Assembly: GCA_046303515.1 (NCBI GenBank) | Contig: JBKCGI010000226.1 | Location: forward strand, 11,332-75,331 | DNA length: 64,000 nt | Source of the DNA: M2408 sp046303515 | GTDB taxonomy: Bacteria; Bacteroidota; Bacteroidia; Flavobacteriales_D; Crocinitomicaceae | Direction: 5' to 3' | Part shown: positions 1-8,257 of the stretch, one piece after another | How positions within the stretch are numbered: the stretch's first letter is position 1 | How the letters are laid out: every line of letters starts with the position of its first letter | The notes under the pieces: generated by a model | Told to the model about the DNA's origin: nothing | The model's input: the letters and a program-made list of their open reading frames with translations, nothing else | Database searches by the model: none | Translations under genes and position numbers: made by a program

Positions 1-1321
1 AATCAGCATTCAAGTCACCAGCTCTTTCGTAATATTCAATAAAACGGTTGAATTCTGCTGAGATGAATTTTTTGATTACTTCCTCTTTTGATAAATCTTC
101 GAAATCAGCCAAAATAGAAGTCATGAATTTTTCAATTTTGTCTTCCTTAACGTCTGTATCTTTGATTTTTTCTATCAAACTAGACAATTGAATCGTACAA
201 ATTTCTTCTGGACTAGGAATTTTCCCAACCAAGAAAGTTGTATTGATTTGTCTTTCTATTGCTTTAATTTTGAAATTTTCTCTCGTGTTAATCAAAACAA
301 TAGATTGTCCTTTTTTACCTGCACGAGCCGTACGACCTGAACGGTGCGTATAATTCTCGATATCATCTGGTAAATTGTAATTGATAACGTGAGAAATAGA
401 ATCAACATCAATTCCACGAGCCGCTACATCTGTTGCAACTAATAATTGCAAAGTTTTGTCACGGAAACGTTTCATTACGTTGTCACGTTGTGCTTGAGAT
501 AAATCACCATGTAAAGGTTCAGCGTTGTAGCCATCTTTACTTAGTTTCTCAGCAACTGATTGTGTTTCTTGTCTTGTACGACAGAAAACAACTCCAAAAA
601 TATCTGGATTTACGTCAATTAAGCGTTTTAGTGCCGCATAACGATTTGTTTCTTTTACTGAATAATAAATGTGCTCGATATTTACATTCCCTTGGTTTTT
701 AGAACCAATTGAAACTTCCAATGGATCTTGCATGTAATTTTTTGCAATCGCAGCCACTTCTTTAGGCATTGTTGCAGAAAACAACCAAACGTTTTTGTGC
801 ACAGGTGTTTTTTCTAAAATGGTATCAATATCTTCTTTGAATCCCATATTTAACATTTCATCTGCTTCATCAAGCACAACACACTCAACTTCACTTAAAT
901 TGACAGCACGACGATTGATCAAATCATTCAAACGACCAGGAGTTGCAACAATAATTGTCGCAGTTTTCACTTGTGTCATCTGTTTTCTGATATCTGATCC
1001 GCCATAGACCGCTACGATAGAAGTTGCCTTATCGTATTTTGCGTAATTTCCCAGGTCTTTGGTGATTTGCAAACACAACTCGCGAGTTGGGCAAATAATC
1101 AATCCTTGTGGGGAGTTGATTCCTGGTTTTACATTGTTCACTAACGGCAAGCCGAACGCTGCCGTTTTTCCCGTTCCTGTTTGCGCTAAACCAACAAAAT
1201 CACTTTCACTTTGTAACAAGTGCGGAATTGCCTTTTGTTGGATAGGAGTTGGTACATCAAACCCTAAATCGGTAATCGACTTCAGTACCTCACCCCTCAG
1301 CCCTAATTCGCTAAAGGTCAT
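1..1321 (-). CDS. deaD: DEAD-box ATP-dependent RNA helicase (DeaD/CsdA type), 3' part missing
   Basis: ATP-driven unwinding of structured RNA, probably in ribosome assembly and cold adaptation. The 440 residues visible cover the whole helicase core: Q motif around residue 24-30 (PTPIQQ), Walker A AQTGTGKT at 46-53, PTREL at 78-82, TPGR at 127-130, DEAD at 151-154, SAT at 182-184, ARGID at 301-305 and HRSGRTARAG at 326-335. After the core an acidic/lysine-rich helical stretch begins, as in DeaD/CsdA proteins that carry a C-terminal RNA-binding domain; that part and the stop codon lie beyond position 1. The start is the first ATG after a good promoter, leaving a leader of about 40 nt with a small hairpin. 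RhlE or another DEAD-box subfamily cannot be fully excluded without the C-terminus. Confidence 0.93.
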   Translation of the reverse strand, partial: MTFSELGLRGEVLKSITDLGFDVPTPIQQKAIPHLLQSESDFVGLAQTGTGKTAAFGLPLVNNVKPGINSPQGLIICPTRELCLQITKDLGNYAKYDKATSIVAVYGGSDIRKQMTQVKTATIIVATPGRLNDLINRRAVNLSEVECVVLDEADEMLNMGFKEDIDTILEKTPVHKNVWLFSATMPKEVAAIAKNYMQDPLEVSIGSKNQGNVNIEHIYYSVKETNRYAALKRLIDVNPDIFGVVFCRTRQETQSVAEKLSKDGYNAEPLHGDLSQAQRDNVMKRFRDKTLQLLVATDVAARGIDVDSISHVINYNLPDDIENYTHRSGRTARAGKKGQSIVLINTRENFKIKAIERQINTTFLVGKIPSPEEICTIQLSSLIEKIKDTDVKEDKIEKFMTSILADFEDLSKEEVIKKFISAEFNRFIEYYERAGDLNAD

Positions 1322-1345
1322 ATATAATAATAAAATAAAAATTCA

Positions 1346-1362
1346 CTTACCCCCATGGTAAG
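1346..1362 (-). other. small hairpin in the helicase leader
   Basis: CTTACC (1346-1351) can pair with GGTAAG (1357-1362) across a 5-nt loop, placing a short stem at the 5' end of the predicted helicase transcript. DEAD-box helicase mRNAs are often controlled through structured leaders; a role here is inference only. Confidence 0.3.
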
Positions 1363-1368
1363 CGAGCG

Positions 1369-1401
1369 CAAAGATACGACCTTTTTTCCTTGCTTCGACA
1401 A
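1369..1401 (-). promoter_or_regulatory. Bacteroidota-type promoter of the RNA helicase gene
   Basis: On the minus strand a TTG (1401-1399) is followed after 22 nt by TATCTTTG (1376-1369), matching the TTG / TAnnTTTG pattern of the Bacteroidota primary sigma factor. The implied transcription start is about 40 nt upstream of the helicase ATG. Confidence 0.6.
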
Positions 1402-1519
1402 AAGCAGTGAAAATTCGTGAATTATTAACAATTATTTCATTTTGGGATGGGAATTGTTGATAAGTTTGGAGGTAGTTGGAAGTGAGTGGGTTGCCTTTAT
1501 TTTATTTGTTTGGCAAAAA

Positions 1520-2011
1520 TTAATCATCTATTTTAATTTGTAAATCATCAAGAAGACAAATGATTGGGTACAATTTCTTTATTTGGTCTAAATCATTAAG
1601 TCCAGCATTAATAAATTTCCATTTTTTTCCATCAACTGAAATTGCTAGTATTTTTCTGGAAAATGAAAACACTTCTCCTTTATATGTTTGTGTAGCTTTT
1701 AATTTTATCATACACTGGTAATTCGAATCACAATAAATAATCTCACCTTTTTCTAATATTTCAAATTCATTTATAGTTCCAAATAATCCTTCTGATTTCT
1801 TACAATCTTTAACAAACTCTTTTCTTGATAAATTATTTAAATCTGACAAATGAGTATAAAAATATAAGGCTTTATAATCATTGGACTTCAAAGCATTATT
1901 TCTTGAGTGAAAATCTTGCAGCATTTTTAGATTTAAGATATCATTTTTTTGAGTTAAACATAAATTAAAAGTCAATATTGTTATAGCTAAAACTGTGATT
2001 TTACATTTCAT
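1520..2011 (-). CDS. small secreted protein of unknown function
   Basis: A 163-residue protein with an N-terminal signal peptide (MKCKITVLAITILTFNLCLT) and a mature region of mixed helix and strand. I do not recognise the family. The layout (helical start, then strands with the text GEVFSFSRKILAISVDGKKWKFI) resembles the NTF2-like/DUF4019 type of small periplasmic proteins, in which the final strands often carry a G-x-W-K motif. It stands alone: the helicase upstream on the same strand has its own promoter, and the next gene is divergent. Expressed protein is likely; its role is unknown. Confidence 0.6.
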   Translation of the reverse strand: MKCKITVLAITILTFNLCLTQKNDILNLKMLQDFHSRNNALKSNDYKALYFYTHLSDLNNLSRKEFVKDCKKSEGLFGTINEFEILEKGEIIYCDSNYQCMIKLKATQTYKGEVFSFSRKILAISVDGKKWKFINAGLNDLDQIKKLYPIICLLDDLQIKIDD

Positions 2012-2147
2012 TGTATATCAGGTATTTAAAAGTGTTTGACAAATTTACGATTTTTATTTTTTTCAATATTAATAAAGCACCTTCCTTTATTAAATGTGTT
2101 ATTTAAATTTTTTTCTATTACCTGAATTCTAATATACTAAATTAAAT

Positions 2148-2155
2148 TACATTTG
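2148..2155 (+). promoter_or_regulatory. -7 box (TACATTTG) upstream of the T9SS cargo gene
   Basis: TACATTTG fits TAnnTTTG and lies 18 nt before the chosen ATG. No clear TTG at the -33 position, so the call rests on the -7 box only. Confidence 0.35.
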
Positions 2156-2173
2156 TTAAAAATAATTATCACA

Positions 2174-3727
2174 ATGAACAAAATATTATTACTGTCCTTA
2201 TTTGCAATTTCAAGCTTATTTGCCTCTTCTCAAACGCCTGAATTGATTTATTCTAATAACTTATCCTTACAAACAGCTACTGCGGATTCTGCAAACTATT
2301 ATTATTTTGATCCTTATTTTTCAACTATCAATTCACTCGATGTTGTGGGGAATAAGACGGAATTGGTAACTGTTCCAGACGTTTCTGCTAGTTTTCAGAA
2401 TGTCATGGTTTGTAACAAAGGGAAATGTATTTTTGGAAATTCTACTTCTTCAGGTACCTTTTATTTTTTATTCAATGGAACTTCAATTGATACACTTTAT
2501 GAAAGTAATGCTCAAATGACTTTTGATAGAATAATTGAAGGCGATTACGTATATTATCATGACACTAAAAGAATTTATTATACAGATTTATCTTCTGTTG
2601 ACAATTTTCAAATTTTGCACACGGCACAAAACGCTACTGATTTTTCTGGAATATCTGAATTCTTTGAATTTGATGACAAAATATTCTTCAAAGAAACAGA
2701 TCAAATAAATGGAGGCTCAAGTCTTAAAGTCCTTGATATGAATACTAATGTAATTACTGATTTAACAAGTAATTTGGAATCAAGTAATTTCAACATTAGT
2801 AAATCACCAAATTCAATTGTTTTAATTGAGGAGCCTTATGGTTCATGGGCGAAAATTTGGGAAATAGGAAATGATTTATCTTTTGAATTGCTTTACGATG
2901 GAATGTTGGCTGGCTTCGATGCTCCATCTATCAGTAAATATTTAGGTAAATTAAATAATGAAATAATTTTACAAGGTAGTATTGGTGGGACTCCTTGCTT
3001 GTTAAAAAATGTTGGTCCAAGTGTTACAACCTTAAATCTCGGTACCGATCAAAACACTTATCCAACCATGATTCAGTCATATTATCAAGCAGGTGATTAC
3101 ATCTATTTCATGGCAGCAGATACTAATTATTTAAATTATACTATGCAGCAAAATGCACTTTGGGTTACGGATGGAACCTTAGAAGGAACTCGTAAAATGA
3201 TACCATTTTCTTCACCAAATGTGCCGCAATACATTAACATGTTTGAAACTATAAATAAACCAAATGTAAACTGCCACAATGATTTGTGGATTGGTTTTAA
3301 TTCCGACAAATTATTGCATGTTAATGCTGAATCAAATTTTATTGAAAGTTTCACTGATGCGAAAAATGCTAAGGCTTTTTACCCTGTATTGAGTAATGAT
3401 TTTGTGATTTTCGCATCGAAGAACGCAAGTAACCAAATTCAAATCAAAAAAATCACTTGTTCGGGTAGTTTAGAACTTATTGAGGAGCAATTTAATGATT
3501 TTAGTATTTTCCCAAATCCAACTGAAAATGAATTTAAAATTGATAATGCAAATGGATTCCAGGATGCAAGTATTGTGGTTTCAGACCTTACAGGGAAAGT
3601 TATTTTGGAAGAAAAACTAAACGGAAAAGAAGGAATTTTCTCCCTAAATGGTTTCAAATCTGGAGTATATATTGTTAAAATAAAAGATAAAAGTACTTCA
3701 GTAAGTAAACTTTTAATTAAGGATTAA
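2174..3727 (+). CDS. secreted protein with type A T9SS C-terminal sorting domain
   Basis: A 517-residue cargo protein of the type IX secretion system. The chosen ATG gives a clean signal peptide (MNKILLLSLFAISSLFASSQ); a TTG codon 21 nt upstream would add a poor leader. The middle looks like a beta-propeller-type surface protein and contains one LWVTDGTLEGT motif, close to the ELWxxDGT repeat seen in Bacteroidota surface proteins. The last 75 residues (SIFPNPTENEF, then VVSDLTGKV, ending GVYIVKIKDKSTSVSKLLIKD minus its final residues) are the Por secretion sorting domain, removed on export and replaced by an anchor or released. Substrate unknown. No partner gene is adjacent. Confidence 0.85.
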   Translation: MNKILLLSLFAISSLFASSQTPELIYSNNLSLQTATADSANYYYFDPYFSTINSLDVVGNKTELVTVPDVSASFQNVMVCNKGKCIFGNSTSSGTFYFLFNGTSIDTLYESNAQMTFDRIIEGDYVYYHDTKRIYYTDLSSVDNFQILHTAQNATDFSGISEFFEFDDKIFFKETDQINGGSSLKVLDMNTNVITDLTSNLESSNFNISKSPNSIVLIEEPYGSWAKIWEIGNDLSFELLYDGMLAGFDAPSISKYLGKLNNEIILQGSIGGTPCLLKNVGPSVTTLNLGTDQNTYPTMIQSYYQAGDYIYFMAADTNYLNYTMQQNALWVTDGTLEGTRKMIPFSSPNVPQYINMFETINKPNVNCHNDLWIGFNSDKLLHVNAESNFIESFTDAKNAKAFYPVLSNDFVIFASKNASNQIQIKKITCSGSLELIEEQFNDFSIFPNPTENEFKIDNANGFQDASIVVSDLTGKVILEEKLNGKEGIFSLNGFKSGVYIVKIKDKSTSVSKLLIKD

Positions 3728-3775
3728 GTAGCAAATTGCATATTTTAGCTACTGTTTTATTTAAATTTAAACGCT

Positions 3776-4234
3776 ATGGAAAGAATTCAATTTCAGGTTG
3801 ACATACAAACTTCAGCTCAAAAGGTATACGAAAATATGCTGGGATTAAATGATATCAAAACATACGAATATTGGACTGCTGCTTTCAATCCGACATCAAC
3901 ATATGAAGGGAAGTGGGAGAAAGGTTCTAAAATACTCTTTGTAGGATTGGACGAAAAGGGAAAACGTGGCGGGATGGTTTCTGAAGTTGTGGAAAACAAA
4001 CCATCAGAATTCGTTTCGGTTCGACATTATGGTTTTGTAGATGGAGACAAAGAAGTTACAACGGGAGAGCAAGTCGAAAAATGGGCTGGAGGTTTTGAAA
4101 ATTATTCCTTTAGCGAAAAAGATGAAATTACGACAGTGCTTGTAGAAATGGATACCATTGAAGATTATAAGGGGTATTTAGAAGAGGCATATCCAAAAGG
4201 ACTGGATTTGTTGAAAGAACTGTCTGAAAGATAA
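3776..4234 (+). CDS. SRPBCC/AHSA1-type ligand-binding domain protein
   Basis: A 152-residue cytoplasmic protein without signal peptide. The pattern (short strand QFQVDIQTSAQKVYENML, then the YEYWTAAFNP, GKWEKGSKILF and GGMVSEVVENKPSEFVSVRHYG segments) is that of the START/Bet v1-like SRPBCC fold, specifically the activator-of-Hsp90 (AHSA1) branch common in Bacteroidota. These proteins bind small hydrophobic ligands or act as chaperone cofactors; no specific ligand can be inferred. It follows the T9SS cargo gene by 48 bp on the same strand but the two share no obvious function. Confidence 0.8.
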   Translation: MERIQFQVDIQTSAQKVYENMLGLNDIKTYEYWTAAFNPTSTYEGKWEKGSKILFVGLDEKGKRGGMVSEVVENKPSEFVSVRHYGFVDGDKEVTTGEQVEKWAGGFENYSFSEKDEITTVLVEMDTIEDYKGYLEEAYPKGLDLLKELSER

Positions 4235-4242
4235 ATTTTTAA

Positions 4243-4269
4243 TACAATCTAATTTTAATTTAGATTGTA
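4243..4269. terminator. hairpin downstream of the SRPBCC gene
   Basis: TACAATCTAA (4243-4252) and TTAGATTGTA (4260-4269) form a perfect 10-bp stem with a 7-nt loop right after the stop codon. No T-run follows, so termination is plausible but not certain. The rest of the stretch up to 4476 is AT-rich and holds the next promoter. Confidence 0.45.
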
Positions 4270-4457
4270 ATAGACTTTACCGTTTTTAATTACATTTAAA
4301 ATAATAGTTGCCATTATTTTTTATACTCTCGGATATTTAAAATGGATTTTTGAATATTTTTTCCGCTAAATTATTCCTTTATCTAAGGATATTTAACTTT
4401 CATGCAATAACTTAGTTATTTTATCACTATTTATGATTTTAGTGTAACTTTTAATCT

Positions 4458-4465
4458 TAAATTTG
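4458..4465 (+). promoter_or_regulatory. -7 box (TAAATTTG) upstream of the DUF5686 gene
   Basis: TAAATTTG matches TAnnTTTG and ends 11 nt before the ATG, implying a very short leader. The -33 TTG is not evident. Confidence 0.35.
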
Positions 4466-4476
4466 TTATCGTAATA

Positions 4477-7026
4477 ATGAAAAAGTCTGAATTAAATAAA
4501 TGTCGAGTAAAAAGTAGTCATCTTGTATTGCTTTTATTCATGTTGTTTTCTCAATTTTCATTTTCACAATTTTTAGTTTCAGGAACGATAAAAGATGAAC
4601 GTCAAATTGGTATTCCAAATGCGCGCGTTTATATCAAAAACAACACGGAACAAAGAGCTGTTGCCGACGCCAATGGTTATTTTGAGTTGCGTTTGATGCC
4701 TGGTGAATATTATTTAATTGTTACTGCTACTGGTTATGAGGAACGAGAAACTTACTTAACCGTTATAGAGAAAGATGTTTTAAAAGATATTCAACTTTTC
4801 CCAATAAAAATCAAGGATATTGATGAGGTTGAAATAAGCGTTAAAAAAACAAATCCAGGTCGTGAAATCATGGTAAAAGTGGTTGAACGACGTGAACAAA
4901 TCAATCTTTGGAATTATCCGCATAGCGTAAAAGTATTTATAAAGGCTTCTGAAAAAATAGGCGATAATCCAGATAAAAAGAAAAAGCCCGATAGTGAAAA
5001 GAAAAAAAAGCCAACTAAAACCGAGGAAAACACTACAAATACAAATAAAGATATTGAAGATCCCTTTGCTGAAGAACGCAAAAAAATCATTGAAGAATCA
5101 AATAAATTAAACCTAGTTGAAATTCAAATAGATCGAAATTTTGCTCCTGCAAATAAAATGAAGGAAATTCGCAATGCTTATACAAAAAGAGGAAATGATA
5201 GAGATTTCTATTATACAACTACTGTAAAATCGAATTTCAACTTCTTCGAAAACCTGTTGCATTTGGATGACTTACATCAATCGCCGGTAAGTTCACCAAT
5301 TTCTACTCCAGGTATTCTATCTTATAAATATCGATTGGAATCTCAATATGAGGAAAATGGACAAAAAATCAATAAAATTAAAATTATTCCTAGAATTACT
5401 TCCACTTCAACTTTGACTGGTTATATTTATGTCATTGATTCCATTTGGATGATTCAGAAGTTAGAATTGACCATGGAGAAAGGTAATTTGTTGAAGTACG
5501 ACTATTTTACTATTCAACAAGAGTATGAAAATGTTGGAGATACTTTGTGTGTTTTAAAAGCGCAAAACTTGATTTACGGTGTAACATATGGAAATCAGAA
5601 ATCTAGTTTTAGGACAGAAGCGGTTTTTCAAGATTATAATTTTAAGGTTAAATTCCCAGCAAAGTACTTTTCGAATGAATTAGCTATTACAGAACAAGAA
5701 GCTTATGAACGCGATACAAGTTATTGGAATCAAAATAGAGTAATTTCTTTAACTGAGGAAGAAAAACGCTTTATCATTATTAAAGATAGTATCAAAGAGC
5801 GTTTGAATAGAAAGGAATATTTAGATTCTGTCGATGCAATTTTTAATAAAGTTACACCTCTGAAAATTCTTTGGTTTGGCGTTGACCATCGCAATAGAGC
5901 TAAGCAAACACAATGGTCCATAAATTCAGCTGCGGGAACAATTAGACCACTTTATGTTACGGGTCCAAGAATTGCTCCGGGATTTAGTTATTACAAAAAG
6001 TGGAAAAACCAAAGGTATATTGATTTGTATAACGAAGCTTCTGTTGGTTTGGTAGATAAAACGGTATTTACTCAAAATTGGTTTCGATATCGCTATAATC
6101 CTTTTAGGTATGGAGATATAAATGCTTCTTTTAGGAATGATCTAGATGTAATTAGGAACTATGATGCGATTTCACAAATCATCAATCCGAGCAATTTTAT
6201 TGGGGTTACTTATTTGAATGCAGGGCATAATATTGAAATTTTTAATGGTTTGTTTTTTTATACCGAATTTAATTTTACAGAAAGAAGATCTTTGTCGGGT
6301 TCAAAATATTTAGGCTTCTTGGATTCGAGTGATTTAAATACAAATTTCACTGATTTTGAAACTTATCAAGCATTTAAAGGTAATTTCTCTTTGAGTTATA
6401 CCCCGAAACAAAAATACATGCGTGAACCTTATCGTAAGGTTATTTTAGGTTCCAAATGGCCTACATTTTATGTGAGTTATGAAAAGGGAATAGATGGTGT
6501 TTTGGGCAGTGATATTAAATTTGATTATTTACTTGGTGGAATGTATCAGAGTTTTCAAATAAAAACCTTTGGAACTACAAATTACCACATTAAATCGGGT
6601 CAATTCTTGAATTCAGATCGATTGTATGACGCTGATTTTAAATACCATAGAAGGAGTGATCCCTATTGGTTTTCAAATCCTTTGTACTCTTTTCAAGATT
6701 TGGACAGTACTTTGCCTTCTCGCAAAATTTTCTTGGAAGGACATTTTATTCATCACGATAATGGAGCGATTATCAACAAAATCCCATATATGAAAAAACT
6801 AAACATCGGAATTGTGTTTGGCGGAGGTTTTTTATATGTGAAAGAATTTGATTATTTCCATAGTGAATTATTAGCGGGATTAGAGCGTAATTTCAAATTC
6901 TCGAAACGTAGATTGAGAATAGGTATTTATGGCGTTGCTTCCGATGGAAATCATATTACGCCACGCTCAACTTGGAAAATATCGTTTGCCGTCTTAGATG
7001 ATAGAAATATGAAGTTTAATTTTTAA
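4477..7026 (+). CDS. CarboxypepD_reg-like plus DUF5686 outer-membrane protein
   Basis: An 849-residue envelope protein. Signal peptide within residues 1-31 (hydrophobic run HLVLLLFMLFSQFSFSQ), then a carboxypeptidase-regulatory-like beta-sandwich (about 33-115; VSGTIKDERQIGIPNARVYI), a lysine/glutamate-rich low-complexity linker near 160-200, and a long DUF5686 region rich in aromatic alternating strands that should form an outer-membrane barrel, ending in a strand with terminal Phe (DRNMKFNF). The family is widespread in Bacteroidota; its substrate is unknown. The acidic lipoprotein that follows after 11 bp is probably co-transcribed. Confidence 0.85.
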   Translation: MKKSELNKCRVKSSHLVLLLFMLFSQFSFSQFLVSGTIKDERQIGIPNARVYIKNNTEQRAVADANGYFELRLMPGEYYLIVTATGYEERETYLTVIEKDVLKDIQLFPIKIKDIDEVEISVKKTNPGREIMVKVVERREQINLWNYPHSVKVFIKASEKIGDNPDKKKKPDSEKKKKPTKTEENTTNTNKDIEDPFAEERKKIIEESNKLNLVEIQIDRNFAPANKMKEIRNAYTKRGNDRDFYYTTTVKSNFNFFENLLHLDDLHQSPVSSPISTPGILSYKYRLESQYEENGQKINKIKIIPRITSTSTLTGYIYVIDSIWMIQKLELTMEKGNLLKYDYFTIQQEYENVGDTLCVLKAQNLIYGVTYGNQKSSFRTEAVFQDYNFKVKFPAKYFSNELAITEQEAYERDTSYWNQNRVISLTEEEKRFIIIKDSIKERLNRKEYLDSVDAIFNKVTPLKILWFGVDHRNRAKQTQWSINSAAGTIRPLYVTGPRIAPGFSYYKKWKNQRYIDLYNEASVGLVDKTVFTQNWFRYRYNPFRYGDINASFRNDLDVIRNYDAISQIINPSNFIGVTYLNAGHNIEIFNGLFFYTEFNFTERRSLSGSKYLGFLDSSDLNTNFTDFETYQAFKGNFSLSYTPKQKYMREPYRKVILGSKWPTFYVSYEKGIDGVLGSDIKFDYLLGGMYQSFQIKTFGTTNYHIKSGQFLNSDRLYDADFKYHRRSDPYWFSNPLYSFQDLDSTLPSRKIFLEGHFIHHDNGAIINKIPYMKKLNIGIVFGGGFLYVKEFDYFHSELLAGLERNFKFSKRRLRIGIYGVASDGNHITPRSTWKISFAVLDDRNMKFNF

Positions 7027-7037
7027 ATTCAAGTTCA

Positions 7038-7310
7038 ATGAAAAAGAAATTAATTATTACCACAGTATTTGCAAGTTCACTTGTTTTGTTTTCTTGTTCG
7101 AATAACGAAAAACCTGAAAAAGTTGAAAAAATTATCGAAGAAGAAATGCAAACCGATGAAGAGGAGCTTGAAAAGGAGTTTGAAGAAGAAGTGAATAAAG
7201 CTGATACCACTGAAAAATCTTCAAAAGTCATCAAAACCACTATCGAAGAAAAAATCAAGGACGGTAAAAAGATTGTAGAGGAGAAAAAGATAGAGATAAA
7301 GGTGAACTAA
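7038..7310 (+). CDS. small, highly charged lipoprotein
   Basis: A 90-residue lipoprotein: basic start, hydrophobic core and lipobox LFSC with Cys at residue 20, then almost only Glu, Lys, Asp and Thr. The mature part should be an extended or coiled-coil charged rod (EKVEKIIEEEMQTDEEELEK). It begins 11 bp after the DUF5686 barrel gene and shares its direction, so an outer-membrane partner role is possible but unproven. I know no named family for it. Confidence 0.7.
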   Translation: MKKKLIITTVFASSLVLFSCSNNEKPEKVEKIIEEEMQTDEEELEKEFEEEVNKADTTEKSSKVIKTTIEEKIKDGKKIVEEKKIEIKVN

Positions 7311-7318
7311 TAAACTAA

Positions 7319-7360
7319 AATGTTAAAACGCTAACATAAAGTAATTAGCATTTTAACATT
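7319..7360. terminator. bidirectional hairpin between convergent genes
   Basis: A 16-nt arm (7319-7334) pairs with 7345-7360 at 15 of 16 positions over a 10-nt loop. It sits between the ends of the lipoprotein gene and the convergent isomerase gene, the expected place for a shared terminator, although T-runs are weak. Confidence 0.55.
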
Positions 7361-7377
7361 ATAAAAAGTTTGATTAA

Positions 7378-7884
7378 TTAATGTTGATGTCCATGAATTC
7401 CGTGAACGTGACCGTGAGCCAATTCTTCTTCGCTTGCTGGACGTAATTCTAAAACTTCTCCTTCAAAATGTAAATCAACACCAGCCAAAGGATGATTAAA
7501 ATCCATTGTAAGTGTTTCTTCATTCATTTCAAGAATGGTTCCCAACATATTGTTTCCTTGATTGTCTGACATTGGAAGTGTTGCGCCAACATACACTTCA
7601 TCTGTGTTTAATTTTCCATCTTCACGAAAGAAAACTGTAAGTGGAATCGCAACATGATTGTCAGCTGATTTTTCACCATAAGCATTTTTACTTTCAATTG
7701 CGAATTTAAAGGTTTCACCTACTTTTTTACCTGCGATATTCGATTCAAATTCTGGAATGATTGATTGTACACCATAAATAAATACCATTGGATTATCTGT
7801 CGATGTTTCCTCAATTTTTTCTCCTGTTGTGTGATTTGTAAGCTTGTAATTCAAGGAAACAACCATGTTTGTCTCAATTGTCAT
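7378..7884 (-). CDS. SlyD-like FKBP-type peptidyl-prolyl isomerase
   Basis: Peptidyl-prolyl cis-trans isomerase and chaperone, 168 residues, cytoplasmic. The N-terminal FKBP half is seen in VVSLNYKLTNHTTGEKIEET and FIYGVQSIIPEFE; the segment GKKVGETFKFAIESKNAYGE leads into the insert-in-flap chaperone domain typical of SlyD. The C-terminus ends in a histidine-rich tail (HGHVHGIHGHQH), as in SlyD proteins that bind nickel or other metals, although the tail is much shorter than in E. coli. ATG start; a second in-frame Met occurs at residue 7. Monocistronic, between two long intergenic stretches. Confidence 0.9.
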   Translation of the reverse strand: MTIETNMVVSLNYKLTNHTTGEKIEETSTDNPMVFIYGVQSIIPEFESNIAGKKVGETFKFAIESKNAYGEKSADNHVAIPLTVFFREDGKLNTDEVYVGATLPMSDNQGNNMLGTILEMNEETLTMDFNHPLAGVDLHFEGEVLELRPASEEELAHGHVHGIHGHQH

Positions 7885-8257
7885 ATATTTCGTATTTTAT
7901 ATTTTTTGTAAAATTACGAATAAGTATTTAAATGAGTACTTTGCCTTTTAGACTATTTGATACTATCATGTCTCCAATACAGAAAGTTACACTATTAGGG
8001 ATTAAAACCATATAAGTCAATTAAGATTTGGTTATTAGTAAAAAGGTGAAGAACACTTAAGTTTTTTCATTCGCAATGCGAAAGAAGGAAAAATTGCTTA
8101 TATGGACTTAAACATGTTAGCTAAATGAATAATAAGTACTTTTATGTCTTACATGGTTCAAATTAATCACTTCATTTATCAAATCTTCTTGAGAACAACG
8201 CTACAAAAAACTTAGTGTTACTTTGAGCCTTGGGGTCTTTATGGCCAAACGAGCAAA
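7885..8257. other. 373-bp intergenic stretch holding one MITE-like element
   Basis: No convincing gene. The right half is occupied by the inverted-repeat element at 8006-8158. A 27-codon reading frame starting at 7931 runs into the left terminal repeat and has no support. Confidence 0.6.
8006..8158. repeat. MITE-like inverted-repeat element, copy 1
   Basis: 153 bp bounded by AACCATATAAG (8006-8016) and its imperfect inverse CTTACATGGTT (8148-8158; 10 of 11 matched). It carries an internal CTTATATGG (8097-8105) and a small palindrome TTCGCA/TGCGAA at 8070-8082. The right end (ACTTTTATG + CTTAcATGGTT) matches the right end of copy 2 near 23.57 kb. No coding capacity. Probably a non-autonomous or decayed element; no transposase is present in the window. 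Confidence 0.6.

Noticed and set aside
433..1361. Three plus-strand reading frames inside the helicase region
   Set aside because: They are antisense shadows of the helicase coding sequence, which has all its motifs on the minus strand.
7931..8014. 27-codon reading frame between slyD and mutS2
   Set aside because: Runs into the repeat's left terminus, has no recognisable content or supporting promoter, so likely chance.
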